This document shows positions 38,127 through 47,278 of a DNA stretch of 64,000 bases, one piece after another. The translations under genes were made by a program, and so were the position numbers. The notes beneath the pieces were generated by a model. It worked only from the letters and a program-made list of their open reading frames with translations, was not told where the DNA came from and searched no databases. How positions within the stretch are numbered: position 1 is the first letter of the stretch; each line of letters begins with the position of its first letter. Origin of the DNA: CBFHWU01 sp965659665 (GTDB taxonomy: Bacteria > Bacteroidota > Bacteroidia > Flavobacteriales > Flavobacteriaceae); NCBI GenBank assembly GCA_965659665.1, contig CBFHWU010000011.1, positions 4,013 to 68,012 of the forward strand, written 5' to 3'.

Positions 38127-38585
38127 ATGAGAAATATACTTTTAATTTCATTATTTTCTTCGCTTGCATTTTTTACTGCTTGTGATGACGCAGATTCCTT
38201 TGATGTAAGAGAGGATGCCTTGGTCAACTACGCAACCGATATCAATGGTGTATGGAACTTATTCAGCATTGAAAGAAACGGAACTGATCTTAGTGGTCAT
38301 TTTAATGCTTCGGCAATGACACTTACTATTGCTGATGGGGCTTTTACGCTAAGTTCAGCATCACTTCCTTTTCCAACACTTAAGACGACCATAACCCCTT
38401 TTGATTCTGGATCTTGGGCTTTTGACGATGATTACCAACCCACCAGTATTCAATTTACTAATGGGTCTGAAATAGTCCCTGTAAACCTGTCTTTTCCCTT
38501 GTACGGAAACAACAATACCTCCTTAGGTCTTGAGTTCAGTCTCGGATGTGGAGCAACAACTTATACATACCACTTCAAAAAATAA
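38127..38585 (+). CDS. Small lipoprotein, DUF5004-like (lipocalin-like)
   Basis: A 152-residue lipoprotein with signal SLFSSLAFFTAC and acylation at that cysteine, followed by an acidic DDADSFD. The body (INGVWNLFSIERNGTDLS, then LTIADGAFTLSS and YHFKK at the end) is all beta and recalls the lipocalin-like DUF5004 group found after SusD genes. Its position directly after SusD suggests a surface glycan-binding or accessory role in place of SusE/SusF. The family assignment is from pattern only; no function is demonstrated by the sequence. Confidence 0.65.
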   Translation: MRNILLISLFSSLAFFTACDDADSFDVREDALVNYATDINGVWNLFSIERNGTDLSGHFNASAMTLTIADGAFTLSSASLPFPTLKTTITPFDSGSWAFDDDYQPTSIQFTNGSEIVPVNLSFPLYGNNNTSLGLEFSLGCGATTYTYHFKK

Positions 38586-38597
38586 AACAAAAAAAAG

Positions 38598-39668
38598 ATG
38601 ACAAAATTTAATCTTAAAAAACTTTTAGTGGGGCTGGTAGCCCTGCCATTAGTATTCTTATTTGTAACGGCTTGTTTTGATATTACAGGCGTTACACAAC
38701 CTTCATCTGCAAGAGTGGGTGATAACATAACAATTACAGTTGATGTAAATTATGACTCAGAAAACAATGATCAAAACTATAAATTTTTGATTTTTGGTAT
38801 GATGGCTCCCAAAAGTTGGGACTTAGCGAACCATGCTACTGTTCGTTTTGATTCTCCAATTGAACAATCATCAGACCGTCCAGGATCAGGTGTTATGATT
38901 GTTGACCCTGAGGATTTAAGCTTTTGGGGGAATCAATCCAAAGGACTAGATGGTAACCCAACTGGTAACTCATGGACGGAAGATATGAATACTATCTTGG
39001 GTATCGGAGAAAATTACGGCGAGGTTGAGTGGGTTGCTTTCCGTTCAGAGAATCCTATTGATGCTTCACAAGTTTCTGTTGATGGAACCATTACAGTTTC
39101 CCTCTCCGTAGGCGATGGTCATACTGCTGCACAACTTGGATATTGGGTTGGGAGTCATAATGACGGATTCAAACAAGAAGACCCTATTGCTAGTTCAACT
39201 CAGGATGCTGAATCGCGTTTCTGGGATACCCATTATGCCAACATTAATATCACTGGTACTGATGCTTCCGCTACTGACCTTACAGGTCCAGCACCTACCT
39301 TTACAGCTTTCATTTCGCCTGAAGGATATTTATTTGACGACATTATCTCGGTAAGATTTGACGCTAAAGAAGGTTTTGAAGGAGCCAATACCGCGCTTTT
39401 TAATGCCAATGCGGTTCATATGAACGCCACTGTTTTATTGGGAGATGGTACTACTATTACCAAAGCTGATCAAGATGCTGCATCAAGCATGACCTTGGTT
39501 GGCGACAATATCTGGGAATCAACTATTTGGCCTCCAGGCTACTTTACTATACCAGCAGGTAAAATTATTACTGAATTACACGTAAGTTTTTCAAGCCCTG
39601 ATGGATCTATTTTGGTGCAAAACCCTGGATATGATAGTGATATTGTTTTTGGCGCCAATTGTCAATAA
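38598..39668 (+). CDS. DUF4961-like surface lipoprotein, SusE/F-position
   Basis: A 356-residue lipoprotein with signal LVGLVALPLVFLFVTAC. It opens with an immunoglobulin-like segment (VTQPSSARVGDNITITVDVNYDSENND) and continues with FLIFGMMAPKSWDLANHATV, then WTEDMNTILGIGENYGEVEWVAF. A second beta module follows from about 225. This resembles DUF4961 proteins, which sit beside SusC/SusD genes. It probably binds glycan at the cell surface, by analogy with SusE/SusF. It starts 12 bases after the preceding lipoprotein and is followed by an intra-operon terminator-like hairpin. Confidence 0.65.
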   Translation: MTKFNLKKLLVGLVALPLVFLFVTACFDITGVTQPSSARVGDNITITVDVNYDSENNDQNYKFLIFGMMAPKSWDLANHATVRFDSPIEQSSDRPGSGVMIVDPEDLSFWGNQSKGLDGNPTGNSWTEDMNTILGIGENYGEVEWVAFRSENPIDASQVSVDGTITVSLSVGDGHTAAQLGYWVGSHNDGFKQEDPIASSTQDAESRFWDTHYANINITGTDASATDLTGPAPTFTAFISPEGYLFDDIISVRFDAKEGFEGANTALFNANAVHMNATVLLGDGTTITKADQDAASSMTLVGDNIWESTIWPPGYFTIPAGKIITELHVSFSSPDGSILVQNPGYDSDIVFGANCQ

Positions 39669-39690
39669 CCAATAGAATTTTTAACTTTAG

Positions 39691-39735
39691 AAAAAAGAGA
39701 AAGATAGACTAAAACTGTTTTTCTCTTTTTTTAAA
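39691..39735 (+). terminator. Intra-operon terminator or attenuator
   Basis: Stem AAAAAAGAGAAA (39691-39702) pairs with TTTCTCTTTTTT (39720-39731) and runs into a T tract. It separates the SusC/SusD/lipoprotein block from GH43 and the sulfatases, so it may lower expression of the downstream enzymes. The stem is AT-rich and may be leaky. Confidence 0.6.
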
Positions 39736-39744
39736 TTTTTTTAT

Positions 39745-41496
39745 ATGCGCTATTCTTTATCGATTATACTTTTATTGTCCATTCAACTGTTAATTGGACA
39801 AAACACATTTACCAATCCCATTATCCCGGGCGGTTATCCAGATCCTTCTATTTGTAAGGTTGGAGATGATTTTTACATTGTCAATTCTTCATTTGAATAT
39901 TTTCCGGGACTTCCTATCCATCACAGCAAAGATTTGGTTAATTGGGAATTAATTGGAAATGGTCTTCACCGACCAAGCCAAGCTTCAGGTGCAGTTAACC
40001 TTGTGGATGTTCAAGAAAATGGAGGTATTCATGCCCCTACCATTCGTTACAACAATGGTGTTTTTTATATCATTACCACCAATATGTATTCACAAGTTGA
40101 TCCCAACAACCCTAACGATACAAAATCCAATACCAATTTTATCATTACGGCCAAAAACCCTGCAGGACCTTGGTCTGATCCTCATGTGATTGAAGATGCT
40201 CCCGGCATTGATCCTGATTTGTTTTTTGATGATGATGGAAAGGTGTATTTTGTAGGAACTCATAACCCTGGAGACATGTATTCCAGTGGTATTGGGGCCA
40301 TTTGGGCGCAAGAATTAGATATTGAAAATTGGAAATTAGTAGGCGAACGACATTCCCTTTGGGAAGGGGCCTGTGATAAAAATCACACTGAAGGGCCACA
40401 TATTTACAAAAAAGATGACCAATATTTTCTTTTAGTAGCGGAAGGTGGAACTGGCCATCATCACGCTGTGATGATGGCAGCAAGTGACCATGTTTTTGGG
40501 CCATACCAAACTGGTTTGAGAAATCCAATACTAACCTCAAGACATCTTTCCATGTATAATTGGGTTCACAGTACTGGTCACGCTGATTTGGTAGAGCTTG
40601 AGGACGGAAGATGGTTTATGGTAGCGCTTGGAAAGAGAAATGATCGCGATGGTCACTCCAATATGGGAAGAGAAACGCATTTGATCCCAGTGATTTGGGA
40701 ACCTCAAATTGTAAAATGGCAACAAGTCAGTGAAACCAAATGGGAACCTGTATACACCCAGTTTCCTGTTGCTGCACCAGAAACAGGGAAAGTAGAACGC
40801 ACTAATCCTCTTCCATTTGTAGATCAACTACAATTTTATAATGATGCTTTTCATGATAATTTTGACGCAGATCAATTACAACCAGATTGGATTTTTAGAA
40901 GAGTACCTCAACCCAATACCTATTCGCTTTCTGCTAATAAAGGGCACTTGAGATTATACCTAAAACCTCAAACTTTTGCTCCTAGAGAAAGGTTCAGCGC
41001 CATAGGCTTTACACAAAAAGAAAGTCAATTCGAATTTGAGGCAAAAATGAAATTTTTACCGAAAAAAAATCTTGAAGAAGCTGGAATTAGTATTTACCAA
41101 AAAGACTTGAACTTTATCAATTTGACCGTTCAAAAAATTGGAAAAGAACACTACGTAAAACTAACTGTTCAACAAAAAAAAGATAGAATGACTATTTTGT
41201 CCAATACTAATACAATACCAGGAACTAATATCAAAGCATTTAAATCAAAGGCCTTACCTAATTATAACGGCGAAATACTTTTAAAGATGGCCTCTAAAAA
41301 CGGAAAATACACCTACCATTTCTCTATTGATGGCGGCATTTCCTATGAAAAACTTGCCGAGACACCTGACAATATTTTGCTGGGAATGATGTACACTGGT
41401 GCCAATATGGGTATTTATGCTACCTCCAACGGAGAAAAAACAAATGCGTATGCCGACTTTGACTGGGTCAGCTATAAGGGCTTTGTAAAACGTTAA
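39745..41496 (+). CDS. GH43 beta-xylosidase/alpha-arabinofuranosidase-type enzyme
   Basis: A 583-residue exported enzyme. The five-bladed propeller has the base aspartate D33 in IIPGGYPDPSI, the pKa-modulating aspartate D156 in APGIDPDLFF, and the acid E216 in HTEGPHIY. The second half from about residue 370 (FHDNFDADQLQPDWIFRRVP) is the concanavalin-like GH43 C-terminal domain. Family members release xylose, arabinose or galactose; the residue cannot be chosen here. It opens the enzyme block of PUL2, 10 bases before a sulfatase, so desulfation and debranching are probably coordinated. Confidence 0.92.
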   Translation: MRYSLSIILLLSIQLLIGQNTFTNPIIPGGYPDPSICKVGDDFYIVNSSFEYFPGLPIHHSKDLVNWELIGNGLHRPSQASGAVNLVDVQENGGIHAPTIRYNNGVFYIITTNMYSQVDPNNPNDTKSNTNFIITAKNPAGPWSDPHVIEDAPGIDPDLFFDDDGKVYFVGTHNPGDMYSSGIGAIWAQELDIENWKLVGERHSLWEGACDKNHTEGPHIYKKDDQYFLLVAEGGTGHHHAVMMAASDHVFGPYQTGLRNPILTSRHLSMYNWVHSTGHADLVELEDGRWFMVALGKRNDRDGHSNMGRETHLIPVIWEPQIVKWQQVSETKWEPVYTQFPVAAPETGKVERTNPLPFVDQLQFYNDAFHDNFDADQLQPDWIFRRVPQPNTYSLSANKGHLRLYLKPQTFAPRERFSAIGFTQKESQFEFEAKMKFLPKKNLEEAGISIYQKDLNFINLTVQKIGKEHYVKLTVQQKKDRMTILSNTNTIPGTNIKAFKSKALPNYNGEILLKMASKNGKYTYHFSIDGGISYEKLAETPDNILLGMMYTGANMGIYATSNGEKTNAYADFDWVSYKGFVKR

Positions 41497-41506
41497 ATTT
41501 TTTGAA

Positions 41507-42907
41507 ATGATATTAATTCGTAGGTTTTATGTTTTCAGTTGTTTACTCACATTTATTTCTTGTACCCTTTCAGGAACCTCAGAGCAATCCCCAAATGTCA
41601 TACTCATTATTTCTGATCAGTGGTCGACAAAAGTTGCTGACGGATCTGGGGATTATGATAATGGGATTCAAACACCAGCCATTGATTATTTGGCTTCTGA
41701 AGGAATAAGATTTACAGAATCCTATTCCACTTATCCGTTATGTACTCCTGCTCGGGCCAGTCTTTTTACGGGACTTTATTCACATCACAATAATGTTGGA
41801 TTTAATCTAGCTAGAGACTCTATTCTTGACCAAGCAGATTCTTTTGCCACCTTGGGCAAGTCATTTAAAGAGGCGGGATACGATGTAGCTTATTTCGGTA
41901 AAGAACATGCAGGGGGTTATGGCTATGCCAGTGCCACGGCATTAGGGTCTATGACACATTCAGATGGGGGAATGTTAGCAGAAGGGTCTGCTTATGACCC
42001 CATTTTCACCCAAGATGCTGTTGAATATGTACAAAATCAAAATGAAGATCAACCCTTTTTTATGACCTTATCATTAATAAATCCTCATGATATCTGTAGG
42101 GTTTTAGGCGGTAAGGTTCAGGGAGCAACTTTTGCGGATGCTATCCACTTTGCTAGAACCGATGATGAGCCCTATTTGCGTTTTCAACCACGTCCTGACC
42201 TACCCGATAATCATGATATTCCTTACCAAAAGGGGATGATTCTTCATGAAGATTTTATGTATAAAGAGGTGTTTGAACTAAATAAAGACGAATGGAAACG
42301 CTTTATTGCAACCTATCAATTGCTCATTGAAAATACTGATAGGTTGATAGGTCAATTGCTCGCAGCCCTTGAAAAACAAGGCATAGATGATAATACCATC
42401 ATTATGTTCACCACAGATCACGGTGAAATGGCAGGAAGCCATAAGCTGATTGCCAAAACTACTTTCTATGAAGAGTCGGCCAAAATACCAATCATCATCA
42501 AATATCCTAAGTTGATTCCACCAAAAACCACTAATGATAATGCTTTGGTTGGTACTATTGATATTATGCCCACACTTTTGGACTTGGCAGGAGTACCGAT
42601 ACCTAAAGGATTAGATGGACGTAGTTTTAAGAAAGAAGCTATAGATCCGCAAGCCACTGACTCTACGTTTGAAGTGCTTTACAGTCAAAATCAGTTTGGC
42701 AGAATGGTACGATTTGATCACTTTAAATATGTGAGAAGTGAAGTGTATGGCGTAACTTATGAGGTCTTGTATGATCTAAAAAATGATCCGCTAGAATCTG
42801 ACAACTTGCTCCATGATGAAATATTTGAAACCCCGTTAAATAAGGGTCGAAATCTCTTAGATAACTGGTTAACTTCTGAAGAGATACCCCTTGTCGCATT
42901 AAATTGA
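41507..42907 (+). CDS. S1-type formylglycine sulfatase (1 of 4)
   Basis: A 466-residue exported arylsulfatase-type enzyme. The formylglycine cysteine is C79 in YPLCTPARASLFTG (C-x-P-x-R). Metal ligands are near VILIISDQW (D37) and TTDHGEMAGSHKL (about 303-315). A lipobox-like LLTFISC lies at residues 13-19. It would remove sulfate esters from a glycan in the periplasm or at the surface. The cysteine needs maturation by a formylglycine-generating enzyme that is not in this window. The S1 subfamily and sulfate position are not readable. Confidence 0.92.
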   Translation: MILIRRFYVFSCLLTFISCTLSGTSEQSPNVILIISDQWSTKVADGSGDYDNGIQTPAIDYLASEGIRFTESYSTYPLCTPARASLFTGLYSHHNNVGFNLARDSILDQADSFATLGKSFKEAGYDVAYFGKEHAGGYGYASATALGSMTHSDGGMLAEGSAYDPIFTQDAVEYVQNQNEDQPFFMTLSLINPHDICRVLGGKVQGATFADAIHFARTDDEPYLRFQPRPDLPDNHDIPYQKGMILHEDFMYKEVFELNKDEWKRFIATYQLLIENTDRLIGQLLAALEKQGIDDNTIIMFTTDHGEMAGSHKLIAKTTFYEESAKIPIIIKYPKLIPPKTTNDNALVGTIDIMPTLLDLAGVPIPKGLDGRSFKKEAIDPQATDSTFEVLYSQNQFGRMVRFDHFKYVRSEVYGVTYEVLYDLKNDPLESDNLLHDEIFETPLNKGRNLLDNWLTSEEIPLVALN

Positions 42908-43072
42908 TTTCATTTTATGAGGCCCCATTAATTTTATATTCATTTGAGATGATTTTATCAATAAAAAAAAAAATTGGGAGCAAAATAATTTGTTGCTCAG
43001 TTTGCAGTCTATCGAGATGGGTTAGGACTTAGGGCAGAAAATCACCAATCAAGAATTAAATAAACAAGCTAA

Positions 43073-44632
43073 GTGATAAGTGTAAACATAAAAAAAAATA
43101 AACTCCTATTGGTTTTGGTGTTATTTGTGTCTCTGACATTATCGGCACAATCAGGCTTAACACTTGAAAGGGGTATCCCTGAAAACGAAGGAATTTCGTC
43201 CAAAGCTATACTGACTTTCATCAAGGCTGCAGAAGAAAAGGTGGATGCGTTACACAGCCTGATGATTGTAAAAAACGGGAAGGTAGTCTCTGAAGGTTGG
43301 TGGGCACCTTACCAGTCAAATAGCCCTCACGAATTGTGGTCATTGAGTAAGAGTTTTACATCTACTGCTATTGGCTTTGCAGTGCAAGAAGGCTTGTTGT
43401 CAACCCATGATTTGGTGATGTCTTTTTTTCCTAAAAAAACACCCAAGAACCCTTCGTGGCAATTAAAACAATTGAGAATTATAGATCTTTTAACAATGAG
43501 TTCAGGGCACATGAAAGAGCCCATGCTAAATGCAATGGATAGTGATTGGGAACACACATTTTTGAATTCCGATATTCCTTTTATGCCTGGGACACACTAT
43601 TTATATAACACTCCTGCTTCGTATATGCTTTCTGCTATTCTTCAACAAGTCACAGGTGAAAAATTAGTGGACTACTTGCAGCCTCGCCTGTTTGCGCCTT
43701 TGGGAATTGAAAAACCTGAGTGGGAAATGAATACAGGAGGAGTTAATACTGGAGGCTGGGGGTTACACCTCAAAACGGAAGATGTTGCCAAGTTTGGACA
43801 ATTTTATTTACAACTAGGAAACTGGAATGGAAAACAGCTTCTCCCCACATCATGGATCAAAATGGCGACTTCCAAACAGGTTTCCAACGGAAGTAACCCA
43901 AATAATGATTGGACGCAAGGATATGGATTTCAGTTTTGGCGTTCAAGGCATAATTCTTATCGTGCTGATGGAGCAATGGGGCAGTTTTGTTTAATATTTC
44001 CTGAACACCAAACCGTAGTGTCCATTACCTCTGGTACCAATGATATGCAAACAATCATGCAATTAGTGTGGGATATTATTTTACCAGCATTAAAGGCTAC
44101 AAGTTTGCCATTGGATTTTGCGGCCTACAAGACCCTTAAAGAAAAAACAGAAGGTTTGGCTCTTAAGCCAGTAATAGGGATGACGAGCAGTAAAGCTCAA
44201 AAAAAATGGCTCAACAAGAAATTTACCATAGCACAAAATATCCATGGGATAAAGTCTTTTACCTTTAAAATGGAAGAACAAGTCAATTTCTTGCTAATCG
44301 AAACGGAAGATGAAACGGATATGATTCCTTTTGGCTTTGGTGAATATGTGAAAAGTGAGCTTACAACACCCCTTCCTTTTACTCAAACGAGAAGGTCAGA
44401 AATTGTTCCCAAGTCATCACTTAGGTATCAAAAAATAAAAAAGATAGCCGCCTCAGGAGCTTGGCTTAGTCATAACGAATTTAAATTAACCGCTTACTTA
44501 TACGAAACGCCTGTTCGTATGAACTATAAATTTGCGTTTTCTAATCAAGGATTAATGGTTGAATGCACTGCTGATCATTATTTAGGCCGCAACAATACTC
44601 CCCGCGTATTAAAGTCAGTTGAACATGAATAA
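43073..44632 (+). CDS. Exported serine beta-lactamase-like hydrolase/esterase (PUL2)
   Basis: A 519-residue PF00144-type serine hydrolase. The SxxK motif is S90-L-S-K93 in HELWSLSKSFTSTAIGFA, and the second motif lies in YLYNTPASYMLSAILQQVTGE. An additional 170-residue C-terminal beta-rich region follows the catalytic domain. No ATG is in frame near the start; GTG at 43073 is the best start and gives a clear signal peptide ending TLSAQ. The gene ends 8 bases inside the next one. It possibly removes ester groups from the PUL2 glycan; a peptidase-like role is an alternative. Confidence 0.82.
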   Translation: MISVNIKKNKLLLVLVLFVSLTLSAQSGLTLERGIPENEGISSKAILTFIKAAEEKVDALHSLMIVKNGKVVSEGWWAPYQSNSPHELWSLSKSFTSTAIGFAVQEGLLSTHDLVMSFFPKKTPKNPSWQLKQLRIIDLLTMSSGHMKEPMLNAMDSDWEHTFLNSDIPFMPGTHYLYNTPASYMLSAILQQVTGEKLVDYLQPRLFAPLGIEKPEWEMNTGGVNTGGWGLHLKTEDVAKFGQFYLQLGNWNGKQLLPTSWIKMATSKQVSNGSNPNNDWTQGYGFQFWRSRHNSYRADGAMGQFCLIFPEHQTVVSITSGTNDMQTIMQLVWDIILPALKATSLPLDFAAYKTLKEKTEGLALKPVIGMTSSKAQKKWLNKKFTIAQNIHGIKSFTFKMEEQVNFLLIETEDETDMIPFGFGEYVKSELTTPLPFTQTRRSEIVPKSSLRYQKIKKIAASGAWLSHNEFKLTAYLYETPVRMNYKFAFSNQGLMVECTADHYLGRNNTPRVLKSVEHE

Positions 44633-45509
44633 AAAAGTAATTTTCATTTTTTTTTATGTGGGTTTATTGAGTGCACAAAATCTGCCAATCCCCAATTGGC
44701 AAGATGTTAATTATGCTGGAGATAATAAAATATATCATATGATGGACATTTATTATCCTGATGTAAACAAAAAGGAATTCCCTGTGGTGGTAACCATTTA
44801 CGGGAGTGCGTGGAAATCTAACAAAAGTAAAGCCTCAAACTATATAAAAGAAACTTTAATTTCGCCACTCTTAGAGTCTGGATTTGCAGTAGTCTCCATC
44901 AATCATAGATCTAGTGCAGATGCCCTTTTTCCAGCACAAATTCATGACGTTAAAGCTGCCTTACGATTCATTCGTGCGGAGGCGACCACCTATCACTTAA
45001 ATACAGATTTTATTGGTGTTACGGGTTTTTCCTCTGGGGGGCATCTTGCTGCTTTGGCTGGGACAACCTCTTTTGATGATTCCATGGAGGGGGCGGTAGG
45101 AAATTATTTGGAGCATGAAAGCCACGTGGATGCTGTTGTTGACTGGTTTGGACCAACTGATTTTTTGATGATGGATCAATGTGGTTCACAACTGGTTCAT
45201 AATGCTTCTGACTCTCCAGAATCTTTATTGCTAGGAGGCCCTATACAAGATCACCCATTAAAGGCATTAAAGGCCAACCCTATTCATTACATAGCTAAAG
45301 ATACTCCTCCTTTTTTAATCTTTCATGGCATCCAAGACAACTTGGTTCCTCATTGTCAAAGTGAAACTTTATATAACGCCTTGCAAAAAATAAATATTCC
45401 GAGCGAGCTCGTTTTGATCGAGGAAGGTAAACACGGACCAAATGTGCTGGTCGTCACTTACACGAATAGGATGGGTCGTTTTTTTCAACAACAATTTTTA
45501 AAAAAATGA
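44625..45509 (+). CDS. Alpha/beta-hydrolase esterase
   Basis: A 294-residue exported alpha/beta hydrolase. The nucleophile lies in GVTGFSSGGHLAAL (S136), the oxyanion region in VVVTIYGSAWKSNKS, the acid in FHGIQDNLVPH and the histidine in EEGKHGPN. It resembles the BD-FAE / carbohydrate esterase-like group that removes acetyl or feruloyl esters. I use the ATG at 44625 rather than TTG at 44619. It overlaps the preceding hydrolase by 8 bases and the following sulfatase by 4, so the three are translationally coupled. Confidence 0.87.
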   Translation: MNKKVIFIFFYVGLLSAQNLPIPNWQDVNYAGDNKIYHMMDIYYPDVNKKEFPVVVTIYGSAWKSNKSKASNYIKETLISPLLESGFAVVSINHRSSADALFPAQIHDVKAALRFIRAEATTYHLNTDFIGVTGFSSGGHLAALAGTTSFDDSMEGAVGNYLEHESHVDAVVDWFGPTDFLMMDQCGSQLVHNASDSPESLLLGGPIQDHPLKALKANPIHYIAKDTPPFLIFHGIQDNLVPHCQSETLYNALQKINIPSELVLIEEGKHGPNVLVVTYTNRMGRFFQQQFLKK

Positions 45510-47278
45510 ACCATTATAAATCACGAATAGGAGGGTCTTTACTAACTTTATTATTGTTGTTGGGTTGTGAAACCTCAAAGGAAAAGCATCGTTTAAATGT
45601 TTTGTGGCTAGTAGCTGAAGACCTAAGTCCATATTATCTTAATGCTTATGGTGACGCAAGAGCGCCTACCCCGAATTTAGACCGTTTGGCCAATGAAGGC
45701 GTAGTATATACCCATAATTTTTCTGTTTCTGGGGTTTGTGCTCCAAGCCGTGCCACTTTGGCCACTGGACTTTATCCAAATGCTTTTGGCGCACATAATA
45801 TGAGAACGATTAGTCAAGAGGCTGCTGCCAAAAAAGCGGGAATAATTAATTATCAAGCTGTCCCACCCCAAGAAGTAAAGATGGTCAGTGAAATCATGCG
45901 AGAACAAGGGTACTACACCACCAACAACAGTAAAGAAGATTACCAATTTTTTAAATCAGAGCTGGCATGGGATGAGTCTAGTGCCTATGCCCATTGGAGA
46001 AATAGGCCTTATGAAGAAATGCCTTTTTTTGCTGTTTTTAACGCTGGGGTTACGCACGAATCTAGTATGTGGTATCACAAGGCTAGAATAGATGATTATG
46101 AAGATTTCCCCCCCGGTAGAGATCGGAAAGAGTGGTGGAAATTAAGAGGCTTTGATTCCTTGGAAGATTATGAAAATCATGAAATTCCTCCTCAAGTACC
46201 TGAGAATTTAGAAGTGGAAATCCCGCCTTATTTACCACAAAATGAAGTTGGAGCAAATGCAATGAGAAGAATGTATGCGAATATAGTTCGGATGGATCGC
46301 TTTTTTGGAAGGATTATCGACCAACTGGAAGCGGATGGACTTTTGGAAAAAACCATTATTTTTTGGTTTTCTGATCATGGTGGACCATTACCTCGTCAAA
46401 AAAGACTATTATATGATTCTGGGCTACATACCCCTTTAATGATTCGTTTTCCAAATAAGGAAAGAGCTGGCGAAAGAGATGACCGATTAATCAGTTTTGT
46501 TGATTTTCCTTCAACTTTGTTGTCCCTAGCCAATATTGAACCTCCTTCCTACATGCAAGGGCAAGCTTTTGAAGGAAGTTTTAAGACAGAAAAATCTAGA
46601 GGATTTATTCATGGTCATGCGGATCGTTTTGACGAGAGCATTGACATGATTCGCGCTGTGCGGAATAAAAAGTTTAAATACTTAAAAAACTTTTATCCAG
46701 AAAAGCCTTATTATCTCCCTTTAAAGTACCGCGAAAAAATGGATGTTATGCAGGAGTTGTTGAAAATGCGTGATGCTGGAAAATTGAATAAGCACCAAGC
46801 CTTATGGTTTAAAACCTCAAAGCCGAATGAAGAACTTTTTGATATCGAAAACGATCCTCACGAATTGAATAACATTGCTGATGACCCTAACTATGCTGAA
46901 GTCCTGAATACTTTGAGAGAAGAATGCCTTCGTTGGATGACAGACATTGATGACAAGGGTTTAGTGGATGAGAGGGAGTTAATTGAACTTTTTTATCCCA
47001 ACGGCAACGCCCAATTAACAGCCGCTCCTAAGATTGAAATTACATCTAAAAAAGTGTCGGTAAGTACCACAGACACTGGTGTTCGAGTGGGTTATAGGTA
47101 TCGTTCCGAAAAAGCGCCACACTTGGGTTGGAAACACTATACCCAACCCATTGACCAAAAAGTGGGTGATACCTTGGAAATCATCACTCATCGCTTGGGC
47201 TTTAAATACGGAATAACCACGGTCATTGATGGGATTATTTATGAAACGAATTACCCATTAAATGCACATGACAAATAA
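45506..47278 (+). CDS. S1-type formylglycine sulfatase lipoprotein (2 of 4)
   Basis: A 590-residue sulfatase with lipobox LLLLLGC (C21), so probably membrane-anchored. The formylglycine cysteine is C78 in SGVCAPSRATLATG. Metal-site elements are VLWLVAEDLSPYY and FWFSDHGGPLPRQKRLLYDSG, the latter with the catalytic-site lysine/histidine pattern. The last 90 residues (ITSKKVSVSTTDTGVRVGYR) form an extra beta domain with chitobiase-C-like features, unlike the other three sulfatases in the PUL. It likely acts on a different position of the glycan. Confidence 0.92.
   Translation: MNHYKSRIGGSLLTLLLLLGCETSKEKHRLNVLWLVAEDLSPYYLNAYGDARAPTPNLDRLANEGVVYTHNFSVSGVCAPSRATLATGLYPNAFGAHNMRTISQEAAAKKAGIINYQAVPPQEVKMVSEIMREQGYYTTNNSKEDYQFFKSELAWDESSAYAHWRNRPYEEMPFFAVFNAGVTHESSMWYHKARIDDYEDFPPGRDRKEWWKLRGFDSLEDYENHEIPPQVPENLEVEIPPYLPQNEVGANAMRRMYANIVRMDRFFGRIIDQLEADGLLEKTIIFWFSDHGGPLPRQKRLLYDSGLHTPLMIRFPNKERAGERDDRLISFVDFPSTLLSLANIEPPSYMQGQAFEGSFKTEKSRGFIHGHADRFDESIDMIRAVRNKKFKYLKNFYPEKPYYLPLKYREKMDVMQELLKMRDAGKLNKHQALWFKTSKPNEELFDIENDPHELNNIADDPNYAEVLNTLREECLRWMTDIDDKGLVDERELIELFYPNGNAQLTAAPKIEITSKKVSVSTTDTGVRVGYRYRSEKAPHLGWKHYTQPIDQKVGDTLEIITHRLGFKYGITTVIDGIIYETNYPLNAHDK

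Noticed and set aside
40145..40540. A 131-codon antisense ORF inside GH43
   Set aside because: It covers conserved catalytic codons of GH43 in reverse and shows no protein-like pattern.
42993..43012. TTGCTCAGTTTGCAGTCTAT as a third copy of the PUL1 promoter element
   Set aside because: Only the second box matches, box spacing differs and no TAnnTTTG lies 34 nt downstream.
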